Shown: positions 53,828-63,273 of the stretch, piece by piece
Layout of the letters: each line of letters starts with the position of its first letter
Position numbering within the stretch: position 1 is the stretch's first letter
Source of the DNA: Nocardia macrotermitis
GTDB lineage: Bacteria > Actinomycetota > Actinomycetes > Mycobacteriales > Mycobacteriaceae
DNA: 64,000 nucleotides
Direction: 5' to 3'
Assembly: GCF_009604405.1 (NCBI RefSeq)
Contig: NZ_WEGK01000004.1
Location: 496,001-560,000, forward strand
Notes under the pieces: model-generated
What the model was told of the DNA's origin: nothing
Seen by the model: only the letters and a program-made list of their open reading frames with translations
Database searches by the model: none
Program-made: the position numbers and the translations under genes

Positions 53828-54865
53828 CTATCCCCGCACGAGCGGCGCGAGCTTCTCGAGTTGCTCGGTGTCCCGCGCCGACACCAGCAACATCCCCACC
53901 CCGGCCTTCTCCCACACCTGCAACTGGCTGCGCACCTGCGTCTCGTCGCCGACGATCATGGTGTCCAGGATCAGCTCGTCCGGCACCACCTGCGCGGCCT
54001 CGTCCTTGCGGCCCGAGCGGAACAGCCGGGTGATCTCGTCGACCTCGTTGCCGTACCCCATCCGCCGGTAGACCTGGGCGTGGAAGTTCAACTCCTCCGC
54101 GCCCATACCGCCGATGTACAGCGCCATCACCGGTTTGATCCGGTCGATCTCGCTGCGCGGGTCGTCGGTGACCACGACCTGGCAGCTCGCGGCGATCTCG
54201 AAATCCTCCCGCGAACGTCGCGCACCCGCCCGCGCGAACCCCTCGTCGAGCCATTCGTCGTACATCCCGGCCAGCCGCGGCGTGTAGTAGATGGCCAGCC
54301 AGCCGTCGGCGATCTCCGCGGTCAGCGCCACGTTCTTGGGGCCTTCCGCACCCAGCCAGATCGGCACGTCCGCGCGCAGCGGATGGGTGATCGGCTTGAG
54401 CGGCTTACCCAGACCGGTCGCGCCGGAACCGTTGTAGGGCAACGGATAATGCGGCCCGTCGCTGGTCACCTTGGCCTCGCGCGCGAGCACCTGCCGCACG
54501 ATGTCGACGTACTCCCGGGTGCGCGCGAGCGGCTTGGCGAACGGCTGCCCGTACCAGCCCTCCACCACCTGCGGCCCCGACACGCCCAGTCCCAGAATGT
54601 GCCGCCCGCCGCTGAGATGATCCATGGTCAGCGCGGCCATCGCGGTCGCGGTCGGGGTGCGCGCGGACATCTGCACCACCGAGGTGCCCAGCCGCACCCG
54701 TTGTGTGGCCGCACCCCACCAGGCCAGCGGCGTGAACGCGTCCGAACCCCATGATTCGGCGGTGAACACCGCGTCGAATCCGATCTCCTCGGCGGCGGTC
54801 ACCACCTGCGCCGCACCGACCGGCGGGCTCGCGCCCCAATATCCGAGCTGCAACCCGAACTTCAT
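53828..54865 (-). CDS. LLM-class F420-dependent oxidoreductase (Rv3520c-like)
   Basis: ATG 54865 is preceded by AAGGAGA and gives 345 aa beginning MKFGLQLGYWGASPP. It is a luciferase-like monooxygenase family protein, probably using coenzyme F420: GLGVSGPQVVEGWYGQPF, ADVPIWLGAEGPKNVALTAE. Position beside a DUF35 protein and ltp4/ltp3 corresponds to Rv3520c. A redox step in branched side-chain degradation is inferred from the neighbours and the KstR-like box. Confidence 0.88.
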   Translation of the reverse strand: MKFGLQLGYWGASPPVGAAQVVTAAEEIGFDAVFTAESWGSDAFTPLAWWGAATQRVRLGTSVVQMSARTPTATAMAALTMDHLSGGRHILGLGVSGPQVVEGWYGQPFAKPLARTREYVDIVRQVLAREAKVTSDGPHYPLPYNGSGATGLGKPLKPITHPLRADVPIWLGAEGPKNVALTAEIADGWLAIYYTPRLAGMYDEWLDEGFARAGARRSREDFEIAASCQVVVTDDPRSEIDRIKPVMALYIGGMGAEELNFHAQVYRRMGYGNEVDEITRLFRSGRKDEAAQVVPDELILDTMIVGDETQVRSQLQVWEKAGVGMLLVSARDTEQLEKLAPLVRG

Positions 54866-54902
54866 GATCGTCTCCTTGCCCGCGCTACTCTTGCCACCAG
54901 AA

Positions 54903-54917
54903 TAAGAACCTGTTCTA
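54903..54917. promoter_or_regulatory. KstR-like operator between LLM and DUF35 genes
   Basis: TAAGAACCTGTTCTA is a 15-base palindrome with one or two mismatches in its core. It sits 38 and 28 bases upstream of the two divergent starts and can serve both. Confidence 0.75.
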
Positions 54918-54944
54918 CTCGATATCGTGACCCAAGGGAACACC

Positions 54945-55943
54945 ATGACCGGCACAATTGCGCACGGACGCGGTTCGAAATCGGAACCCGATCCCGAAGT
55001 ACTGGCCGCCGAGCTGCGGATGAAGTTCGACTACACCCGATCGGTCGGCCCGACCATAGGCCGATTCCTGACCGGACTGCGCGAGGGCCGCATCGTCGGC
55101 GTGCGCGGGTCGGACGGCCGGGTGATCGTGCCCCCGGCCGAATACGATCCCGCCACCGCCGAACCGCTGACCGACTTCGTCCACGTCGCCGATGTCGGCA
55201 CCGTGCAGAGCTGGACCTGGGTGGCCGAACCGCTGCCGGGCCAGCCGTTCGATCGTCCCTTCGCCTGGGCGCTGATCAAGCTCGACGGCGCGGACACCGC
55301 CCTGCTGCACGCGGTCGACGTCGCCTCGCCCGAGGACATCCGGACCGGCCAGCGGGTGCGGGTGCGCTGGGCCGCCGAACGCACCGGCGACATCCACGAC
55401 ATCGTCGCCTTCGAACCCGGTGACACCTCCGCCGCGCCCACCGCGCCGGGCGAGTCCGCCGAGCCCGTGACCGGCATCGTCACCCCGATCGACCTGAGCT
55501 ACAAGCACACCGCCTCCCCGCAGGAGACGGTGTTCCTGAAGGCGATCGCCGAGGGCCGGCTGCTGGGTGCCCGCGCGGCCGACGGCAAGGTGTACTTCCC
55601 GCCGCGCGGCGCGGATCCGCGCACCGGCGAGCCCACCGAGGACTATGTCGAGCTGACCGACACCGGCATCGTCACCACGTACTGCATCGTGAACGTCCCG
55701 TTCCAGGGGCAGCGCATCAAACCGCCGTACGTAGCCGCCTACGTGCTGCTCGACGGCAGCGACATCCCGTTCCTGCACCTGGTGCTCGGCTGCGAGGTGA
55801 GCGAGGTCCGCATGGGTATGCGGGTCAAGGCCGCATGGAAGCCCCGCGAGGAGTGGAGCTTCAACGGCCTGGACAACGTCTCGCACTTCGAACCCACCGG
55901 CGAACCCGACGCCGCCTACGAGACCTTCTCGCAGCATCTCTAG
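54945..55943 (+). CDS. Tandem DUF35/OB-fold protein (Rv3521-like)
   Basis: ATG 54945, with AAGGGAA upstream, gives 332 aa; GTG 54927 is six codons longer. The protein contains two related halves. The motifs LREGRIVGVRGSDGRV and AIAEGRLLGARAADGKV introduce each, with VPPAEYDPATAEP and FPPRGADPRTGEP following. Each half is then an OB-fold. DUF35 proteins act as chaperone or partner subunits for thiolase-fold aldolases, in this case probably Ltp4/Ltp3 downstream. The zinc-ribbon cysteines typical of DUF35 are missing in both halves. Confidence 0.85.
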   Translation: MTGTIAHGRGSKSEPDPEVLAAELRMKFDYTRSVGPTIGRFLTGLREGRIVGVRGSDGRVIVPPAEYDPATAEPLTDFVHVADVGTVQSWTWVAEPLPGQPFDRPFAWALIKLDGADTALLHAVDVASPEDIRTGQRVRVRWAAERTGDIHDIVAFEPGDTSAAPTAPGESAEPVTGIVTPIDLSYKHTASPQETVFLKAIAEGRLLGARAADGKVYFPPRGADPRTGEPTEDYVELTDTGIVTTYCIVNVPFQGQRIKPPYVAAYVLLDGSDIPFLHLVLGCEVSEVRMGMRVKAAWKPREEWSFNGLDNVSHFEPTGEPDAAYETFSQHL

Positions 55944-55953
55944 GAGAAAACCC

Positions 55954-56985
55954 TTGAGCGACAACACAAACGAGATCGCGGTCGTGGGTTTCGCCCACGC
56001 ACCGCACGTGCCGGAGACCTACGGCACCACCAACGGCGTGGAGATGCTGATCCCCTGCTTCGACGCCCTGTACTCCAAGCTCGGGATCGGCGTGTCCGAT
56101 ATCGGCTTCTGGTGCTCGGGATCCTCGGATTACCTTGCCGGACGGGCCTTCTCGTTCATATCGGCGATCGACTCGATCGGCGCGGTGCCGCCGATCAACG
56201 AATCGCACGTGGAGATGGACGCGGCCTGGGCGCTGTACGAGGCGTACGTGAAACTCCGTTCCGGACAGGTGGATACGGCCCTGGTGTACGGCTTCGGCAA
56301 GGCGTCGGCCAGCACGCTGCGGCAGGTGCTGACCTTGCAGACCGATCCGTATCTCGTGGCCCCGCTGTGGCCGGACGCGGTGTCGGTGGCCGGTTTGCAG
56401 GCCCGCGCGGGCCTGGACGCCGGGCGCTGGACCGAGCGTGACATGGCCGCGGTGAACGCCGCCGACGACGCCGAGATCGACCAGCGCCTCGCGGCCCCGT
56501 TCGTCGCGAATCCGTTGCGCGAGCACGACATCGCCCCGATCACCGACGGCGCGGCGGCCATCGTGCTGGCCTCCGGTGACCGCGCCCGCGAACTCTGCGA
56601 GCGTCCCGCCTGGCTGACCGGTATCGCCCATCGCATCGACACCCCGATGCTGGGCGCCCGCGATCTGACCACCTCGCCCTCGACCGCCGCGGCGGCGAAG
56701 GCGGCCATCGGCTCGAACTCCGCCGACTTCGACGTCGCCGAACTGCACGCGCAGTACAGCCACGAACAGCTGATCCTGAAGCAGGCCATCGGAATCGGCG
56801 CGCAGACCCGGATCAACCCGTCCGGCGGCGCGCTGTCCGGTAATCCGATGTTCTCCGCCGGACTCGAGCGGATCGGTTACGCGGCAACCGAAATCATCAA
56901 CGGCACCGCCGATCGCGCCCTGGCCCACGCCTCGAGCGGCCCGGCGCTGCAGCAGAACCTCGTCGCCACTCTGGAGGCCAAATGA
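55954..56985 (+). CDS. ltp4: Thiolase-fold protein Ltp4, probable sterol side-chain aldolase
   Basis: TTG 55954, with AGGAG upstream, gives 343 aa. It has the non-specific lipid-transfer-protein/thiolase fold: VVGFAHAPHVPETYGTT, the subunit contact GQVDTALVYGFGKASAS and the C-terminal NPSGGALSGNP. The nucleophilic cysteine of thiolases is not found at the expected helix (NESHVEMDAAWALYEAY). Position and length match Rv3522, and Rhodococcus ltp3/ltp4 were reported as sterol aldolases for C24-branched side chains. A four-base overlap joins it to ltp3. Confidence 0.85.
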   Translation: MSDNTNEIAVVGFAHAPHVPETYGTTNGVEMLIPCFDALYSKLGIGVSDIGFWCSGSSDYLAGRAFSFISAIDSIGAVPPINESHVEMDAAWALYEAYVKLRSGQVDTALVYGFGKASASTLRQVLTLQTDPYLVAPLWPDAVSVAGLQARAGLDAGRWTERDMAAVNAADDAEIDQRLAAPFVANPLREHDIAPITDGAAAIVLASGDRARELCERPAWLTGIAHRIDTPMLGARDLTTSPSTAAAAKAAIGSNSADFDVAELHAQYSHEQLILKQAIGIGAQTRINPSGGALSGNPMFSAGLERIGYAATEIINGTADRALAHASSGPALQQNLVATLEAK

Positions 56986-58148
56986 GCTCCCCCGCAGCGG
57001 TGCTGGGCACCGGGCAGACCCATCATGTGACGAAACGTCGCGACGTGTCCATGTCGGGCATGTGCCGCGAGGCGATCGATCGCGCCCTCGACGACGCCGG
57101 TGTGACGATGGCCGAGATCGACGCCGTCGTCATCGGTAAGGCCCCGGACCTGTTCGAGGGCTCGATGATGCCCGAGCTGTTCATGGCGGATGCGTTGGGC
57201 GCCACCGGGAAACCGCTGCTGCGCGTGCACACCGCCGGTTCGGTGGGCGGCTCGACCGCGATCGTCGCGGCCAACCACGTGCAGGCCGGTATCCACGGCA
57301 AGGTGCTCGCGGTGGCGTGGGAGAAGCAGTCCGAATCCAATGCCATGTGGGCACTGTCGAACCCGGTCCCGTTCACCAAACCCGTGGGCGCCGGTGCCGG
57401 TGGGTATTTCGCGCCGCACATCCGCGCCTACATCCGACGCACCAACGCGCCCTTGCACATCGGCGCGATGGTCGCGGTGAAGGACCGGCTCAACGGCTCG
57501 CGCAACCCGCTGGCCCACCTGCAACAGGCCGATATCACCCTGGAGAAGGTGCTCGCGTCCCAGATGCTCTGGGACCCGGTGCGTTTCGACGAGACCTGCC
57601 CGTCGTCGGACGGCGCGTGCGCGATCGTCTTCGGTGACGAAGCCTCCGCGCGCGCGGCCGAGGCCGACGGCAAGAAGGTCGCCTGGGTGCACGGCACCGC
57701 CATGCGCACCGAACCGCTCGCGTATTCCGGTCGCGACCAGGTGAATCCGCAGGCCGGTCGGGATGCCGCCGCGGCCCTGTGGAAGCAGGCCGGGATCACC
57801 AACCCGATCGAGGAGATCGACGCGGCCGAGATCTACGTGCCGTTCTCCTGGTTCGAGCCGATGTGGCTGGAGAACCTGGGTTTCACGCCCGAGGGTGAGG
57901 GCTGGAAGCTGACCGACGCCGGGGAGACCCGCATCGGCGGGAAGCTGCCGGTCAACCCGTCGGGTGGGGTGCTCAGCTCCAACCCGATCGGCGCGTCGGG
58001 CATGATCCGGTTCGCCGAGGCGGCCAAGCAGGTCATGGGTCGCGCCGGGGACTACCAGGTGGAGAACGCGCGCAAGGCGTTCGGTCACGCGTACGGCGGT
58101 GGGGCGCAGTACTACTCGATGTGGGTGGTCGGGAGCGAGCAGCCGTGA
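56982..58148 (+). CDS. ltp3: Thiolase-fold protein Ltp3, probable sterol side-chain aldolase
   Basis: The ATG overlaps the ltp4 stop by four bases. The 388-aa product begins MSSPAAVLGTGQTHHVTKRR. The thiolase fold is shown by VHTAGSVGGSTAIVAANHV, DETCPSSDGACAIVFGD and LPVNPSGGVLSSNPIGASG. At the place of the thiolase nucleophile it has TAGSVGG without a cysteine, in line with an aldolase rather than a thiolase. Together with Ltp4 and the DUF35 protein it probably forms a complex. Confidence 0.87.
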   Translation: MSSPAAVLGTGQTHHVTKRRDVSMSGMCREAIDRALDDAGVTMAEIDAVVIGKAPDLFEGSMMPELFMADALGATGKPLLRVHTAGSVGGSTAIVAANHVQAGIHGKVLAVAWEKQSESNAMWALSNPVPFTKPVGAGAGGYFAPHIRAYIRRTNAPLHIGAMVAVKDRLNGSRNPLAHLQQADITLEKVLASQMLWDPVRFDETCPSSDGACAIVFGDEASARAAEADGKKVAWVHGTAMRTEPLAYSGRDQVNPQAGRDAAAALWKQAGITNPIEEIDAAEIYVPFSWFEPMWLENLGFTPEGEGWKLTDAGETRIGGKLPVNPSGGVLSSNPIGASGMIRFAEAAKQVMGRAGDYQVENARKAFGHAYGGGAQYYSMWVVGSEQP

Positions 58149-59017
58149 AATTCACCGTCGGCATCGCGATGAGCCCGCTCGAGCAGCTGCCCGAGCTCGC
58201 GAAAACGGCCGAGGAGTGCGGGTTTTCGAGTATCGCGCTGCCGGATTCGTTGTTCTACATGCAATCCCAGTCCGAGAAGTATCCGTACACCCCGGACGGC
58301 AACCGCTTCTGGGGCCCGGACACCCCGTGGGTGGATCCGCTGATCGGTGCGACGGCCATGGCCGCGGTCACCGAGAAGATCCACTTCTACACCAACGTCC
58401 TCAAACTCGGCTCCCGCAATCCGCTGCTGCTGGCCCGTCAGGTCGGCTCGGTGGCGGCCATGAGCGGCAACCGGTTCGGCTTCGGCGTCGGAATCGGCTG
58501 GGCCCCCGAGGAATTCGAGTGGTGCGGGGTGCCCTATGCCCGCCGCGGCGCGCGCGTGGACGAGATGATCGACGTGATCAAGCTCGTGCTGGGCGGCGGC
58601 ATGGTCGAATTCCACGGCGAGTTCTACGATTTCGACAATCTCCAGATGAGTCCCGCGCCCACCGCGCCGGTGCCGTTCTACATCGGCGGCCACACCGCCG
58701 CGGCCCTGCGCCGGGCCGCCCGCGTGGGTGACGGCTGGACCTCGGCGATGATGAAATACGACGACATCGTCACCACCATCGCAGAACTCACCAAGCTGCG
58801 TGCCGAATACGGCCGTGCCGCAGACCCGTTCGAGATCCAGGTGGTCTGCATCGACCGCTTCGGCAAGTCCGGCTACGAGGAACTGGCCGCGGCCGGGGTC
58901 ACCGACTCCATCGTCGTCCCGTGGATCTTCGACGGCCTGGGCTTCGACTCCGAACTCGCGGCCAAACAGGATTCGTTGCGCCGCTTCGCCGATCAGTACC
59001 TCGAGGGGGCGAAGTGA
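58145..59017 (+). CDS. Second LLM-class oxidoreductase of the sterol operon
   Basis: GTG 58145 overlaps the ltp3 stop by four bases (GTGA) and gives 290 aa. Signature segments are KFTVGIAMSPLEQLPELAKT, ATAMAAVTEKIHFYTNVLKL and FGFGVGIGWAPEEFEWCGV, best fitting F420-dependent LLM proteins of the TIGR03619 type. Tight coupling to ltp4-ltp3 implies a redox step of the same pathway. The cofactor choice between F420 and FMN cannot be proved by eye. Confidence 0.87.
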   Translation: MKFTVGIAMSPLEQLPELAKTAEECGFSSIALPDSLFYMQSQSEKYPYTPDGNRFWGPDTPWVDPLIGATAMAAVTEKIHFYTNVLKLGSRNPLLLARQVGSVAAMSGNRFGFGVGIGWAPEEFEWCGVPYARRGARVDEMIDVIKLVLGGGMVEFHGEFYDFDNLQMSPAPTAPVPFYIGGHTAAALRRAARVGDGWTSAMMKYDDIVTTIAELTKLRAEYGRAADPFEIQVVCIDRFGKSGYEELAAAGVTDSIVVPWIFDGLGFDSELAAKQDSLRRFADQYLEGAK

Positions 59018-59427
59018 GCGACGAACATCCCGCCCGGCGGGCCGGTTTCGCCTCGCAGGCGGCGGTGCGCGCCCGCGACAAGGAAGCCTGGCTGGATCTG
59101 TTCGCCCCGGACGGCATCGTCGAGGATCCGATCGGCCCGTCCGGATTCGATCCCGAGGGCAAGGGACACCGTGGGCGCGACGCGATTTCGGCGTTCTGGG
59201 ACAAGGCGATCGCGGCGACCGAATCCATCGAGTTCGTCTTCGGTGATTCGTTCGCCTGCGGTCCCGAAGTGGCGTTCACCGGTCTGATCCGCACCCGGAT
59301 CGGCGGCCAGATCATCGACGCCGAAGGCGTTTTCACCTACCGCGTCGACGACGACGGCAGGATCGCGGCATTGCGCGCCTACTGGGAAACCGATCGCGCC
59401 ATGCGCACGATCCGCCCGCAGGAGTGA
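59014..59427 (+). CDS. NTF2/SnoaL-fold protein (ketosteroid-isomerase-like)
   Basis: GTG 59014 overlaps the preceding stop by four bases and gives 137 aa. The cone-shaped NTF2-like fold is indicated by AAVRARDKEAWLDLFAPDG, VEDPIGPS and FTYRVDDDGRIAALRAYWE. The group includes steroid delta-isomerases and polyketide cyclases; a sterol-related isomerase or hydratase is a fair guess from the operon but not shown. It is the last gene of the rightward operon, before a 17-bp hairpin. Confidence 0.85.
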   Translation: MSDEHPARRAGFASQAAVRARDKEAWLDLFAPDGIVEDPIGPSGFDPEGKGHRGRDAISAFWDKAIAATESIEFVFGDSFACGPEVAFTGLIRTRIGGQIIDAEGVFTYRVDDDGRIAALRAYWETDRAMRTIRPQE

Positions 59428-59466
59428 AACCCGTGCGGTGACAACGGTTTTCGGCAGTGACGAAAC

Positions 59467-59503
59467 GCGAAGGGCGGGCACCGATCCGGTGCCCGCCCTT
59501 CGC
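59467..59503. terminator. Bidirectional terminator between NTF2-like gene and cyp125
   Basis: Perfect 17-bp arms (GCGAAGGGCGGGCACCG and its complement) surround a 3-base loop in the 82 bases between two convergent genes. Confidence 0.9.
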
Positions 59504-59509
59504 GCTGTC

Positions 59510-60745
59510 TCAGTACTGGACCTGGAATTCCTTGATGCCGTTGAGCCATCCGGACCGCAGCCGCTTGGGATCACCCAGCCGCGAGATGTCCGGCAGATGA
59601 TCGGCGATCGCGTTGAAGATCAGGTCGATCTCCAGCCGGGCCAGATTCGCGCCGATGCAGAAGTGCGCGCCGGTACCACCGAAGGCCAAGTGCGGGTTGG
59701 GATCCCGGGTGATGTCGAAGGCGTACGGATTCTCGAACACCTCCTCGTCGAAGTTGGCCGAGCGGTACACCAGCACCACCCGCTGGCCCTTCTTGATCTG
59801 CACCCCGGACAGCTCGGTGTCCTCGAGCGCGGTGCGCTGGAACGAGGAGACCGGCGTGCCCCAGCGGATGATCTCGTCGGCCGCGGTCGCCGGACGCTCC
59901 TTCTTGTACAGCTCCCACTGATCCGGGTTCTCCAGGAACGCGACCATGCCGTGCGAGATGGCGTTGCGGGTGGTCTCGTTACCGGCCACGGCCAGCAGGA
60001 TCACGAAGAAGCCGAACTCCTCCGAGGTCAGCGCCTCGCCGTCGATATCGGCGTTGACCAGCTCGGTCACGATGTCACCGGCCGGGTTGGCCTTGCGCGC
60101 CTCGGCCATCTGCCAGGCGTAACCGAGGATCTCGGTCGAGGCCAGCAGCGGGTCGGCGGTCGACTCCGGGTCGTCGTAACCGGTCATGTCGTTGGACCAC
60201 TGGAACAACTTCATCCGGTCTTCCTGCGGCACGCCGATCAGCTCGGCGATGGCCTGCAGGGGCAGCTCACACGCGACCTGGGTGACGAAATCGCCGGCAC
60301 CGGACGCGGCGGCCGCCTCGACGATGCCCTTGGCCCGCGCGGACAGCTCGTCACGCAGCCCGTTGACCGCGCGCGGGGTGAAGCCCTTCGCGATCAGCTT
60401 GCGCATCCGGGTGTGCTGCGGAGCATCCTGGTTGAGCAGCACGAAACGCTGCATCTCGATGTTCTCGCGCTGGATGTCGTCGTTGAACCGCGGGATGGCG
60501 GTGTTTTCGAAGTTGGAGAACACGTCGCTGCGACGCGACACCTCCTTGACGTCAGCGTGCTTGCTGACGACCCAGAAGCCGTCGTCCTGGAACCCGCCCA
60601 CCTCGGGCGATTTGGGATTCCACCAGATCGGTGCGCTCCGGCGCAGCTCGGCCAATTCCTCGACCGGCACCCGTTCCGCCCAGATCTGCGGATCGGTCAC
60701 GTCGAAGCCCGTGGGCAGGTTCGGCGCGATGCGAGTGTCAACCAC
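59510..60745 (-). CDS. cyp125: Cytochrome P450 CYP125, steroid C26 monooxygenase
   Basis: GTG 60745 follows AAGGAG at 8-base spacing and gives 411 aa; the open frame upstream runs into the KstR-like box and is discarded. Key features are AELRRSAPIWWNPKSPEVGG, RGFTPRAV-like KGFTPRAVNGLRDEL, AGNETTRN on the I helix, and the heme Cys in FGGTGAHFCIGANLAR. The wording is very close to M. tuberculosis CYP125A1, which oxidises the C26 terminal methyl of cholesterol or cholestenone to the acid. The substrate for FadD19 results. Confidence 0.92.
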   Translation of the reverse strand: MVDTRIAPNLPTGFDVTDPQIWAERVPVEELAELRRSAPIWWNPKSPEVGGFQDDGFWVVSKHADVKEVSRRSDVFSNFENTAIPRFNDDIQRENIEMQRFVLLNQDAPQHTRMRKLIAKGFTPRAVNGLRDELSARAKGIVEAAAASGAGDFVTQVACELPLQAIAELIGVPQEDRMKLFQWSNDMTGYDDPESTADPLLASTEILGYAWQMAEARKANPAGDIVTELVNADIDGEALTSEEFGFFVILLAVAGNETTRNAISHGMVAFLENPDQWELYKKERPATAADEIIRWGTPVSSFQRTALEDTELSGVQIKKGQRVVLVYRSANFDEEVFENPYAFDITRDPNPHLAFGGTGAHFCIGANLARLEIDLIFNAIADHLPDISRLGDPKRLRSGWLNGIKEFQVQY

Positions 60746-60767
60746 CGGCTTGTCTCCTTCAACTAAC

Positions 60768-60781
60768 TGAAACACGTTCTA
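60768..60781. promoter_or_regulatory. KstR-like operator at cyp125
   Basis: TGAAACACGTTCTA lies 23 bases upstream of the cyp125 start in the divergent promoter region shared with fadA5. Confidence 0.75.
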
Positions 60782-60814
60782 TCTTCATTGCAGCATAGGT
60801 GGTATCAGTAGTAA

Positions 60815-62047
<1,233 letters not shown>

Positions 62048-62080
62048 TACCGGCAATTCGGTCAGCAACGATCCCGGCAT

Positions 62081-62120
62081 CTCCGCCCCGGCGCGCACCA
62101 TCCCGTGCGCCGGGGCGGAG
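62081..62120 (+). terminator. GC-rich terminator after fadA5
   Basis: A stem of about 16 bp (CTCCGCCCCGGCGC... with GTGCGCCGGGGCGGAG) has a two-base bulge and a six-base loop. It begins 33 bases after the fadA5 stop. Confidence 0.85.
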
Positions 62121-62548
62121 TCATGAGTAAGGTCCTCATGTGCGTCGCTGGCGCACATGCGACAGCCCAGTTCGGAGCCCCGCGAGTCCGAACAGCGCTC
62201 TTATCAGCGGTTGTCGAATCTTCACGCCGGGATTACCGGAACGTGTCGTACGCCACACAATCACCAGTACAGACAGGACGATGAGACGTCAGCTATTCCT
62301 TGGCTACCATGAGCGTGGGACGAAGGACCCTCGCGACGGGCTAGAACCGGCCTCTACCTGCGGTTCCCGACAACCGTTGCGGTGGCCCGCAAACGCCCTC
62401 GCGACCACCTGTTCACGAACCGGGCGTCTGGAAGCTTCAAGGAAATCGCGAATCAGGCGTAGGTTTTCAGTTACTCAGCCGCTAATATCAATGATACGTA
62501 TCCGAGATAACGACTGTTAGTACAGCGAAGGGAATTGGGCGGCTCACA
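62121..62548. promoter_or_regulatory. Gene-free leader of the EspR-like gene
   Basis: About 430 bases without a gene. An 8-bp inverted repeat CATGTGCG/CGCACATG lies at 62138-62159, and the last 80 bases are AT-rich with TAATATCAATGATAC-type sequence suited to a promoter. EspR-type proteins bind AT-rich DNA, so autoregulation here is possible. Confidence 0.45.
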
Positions 62549-62965
62549 ATGGCTGATTTCGCGGCGCGGCTGAACAAGCTGTTCGAAACCGTGCATCCCC
62601 CGGGGCGTAAGCCGCACACCAACGCCGAGGTGGCGGCTGCGCTGACGGCCTCCGGCCATCCGATCTCGAAACCGTATCTCTCTCAGCTGCGGTCGGGACA
62701 GCGCACAAACCCCTCTGACGAGACGGTGGCCGCGCTGGCGAAGTTCTTCAAGGTCAAACCGGACTACTTCTTCAACGACATCTACGCGGCCAAGATCGAT
62801 CACGATCTCGAGCTGCTGTCCCAGCTGCAAGGCTATGGACTGCGTCGTCTGTCGAGTAGGGCGTTCGACCTCTCCGAGGAATCGCAGAACCTCCTGACCT
62901 CCATGGCCGAGAAGCTACGGGCGAGTGAGGGTTTGCCCGAGATCCCGCCGGACGGCACGGAATAG
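62549..62965 (+). CDS. EspR-like XRE nucleoid/regulatory protein
   Basis: The 138-aa protein begins MADFAARLNKLFETVHPPGR and continues with PHTNAEVAAALTASG, KPYLSQLRSGQRTNPSDETV and FFKVKPDYFFND. The order and spacing match mycobacterial EspR (Rv3849), a dimeric nucleoid-associated regulator that influences ESX-1 and envelope genes. The HTH includes YLSQLRSG. The C-terminal dimerisation part is less similar. Which genes it controls here is unknown. Confidence 0.88.
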   Translation: MADFAARLNKLFETVHPPGRKPHTNAEVAAALTASGHPISKPYLSQLRSGQRTNPSDETVAALAKFFKVKPDYFFNDIYAAKIDHDLELLSQLQGYGLRRLSSRAFDLSEESQNLLTSMAEKLRASEGLPEIPPDGTE

Positions 62966-62975
62966 GAAGTCCCAC

Positions 62976-63019
62976 AAAGCGACACAGCGCGGAACCTGTA
63001 TCCGCGCTGTGTCGCTTTT
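62976..63019. terminator. Very strong terminator after the EspR-like gene
   Basis: Perfect 18-bp arms (from AAAGCGACACAGCGCGGA to TCCGCGCTGTGTCGCTTT) flank a 7-base loop and end in T4. The A-run on the other side makes it suitable for both directions. Confidence 0.93.
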
Positions 63020-63273
63020 GGGTCGATAACCGAAGCGAGTAGCGCTTCGGCCCACAACTGTGCGCACATACCTCGCGGTTGTGCCGCGGTCATCAGTTGT
63101 GCTTACACATGTGCTTACAACCGAGACAACCGATTAGTCGATGTGATCGACAGCGCCATACCGGTTGGTTCGGCGAACACCGAGCGTTTGTGACTCGGCA
63201 CCAAAAGAATCGGCAAGTGTTCCCGTAATCACAGAAGACAAAACATGCATACCGGACTTTCGCGCCGGAATTT
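63020..63273. other. Gene-free interval between convergent genes
   Basis: The 254 bases contain no recognisable gene. An imperfect repeat of the words TTGTGC and GCTTACA occurs at 63090-63120. Confidence 0.4.

Noticed and set aside
60746..60775. Upstream GTG start of cyp125
   Set aside because: It falls in the KstR-like box; GTG 60745 has AAGGAG at correct spacing.
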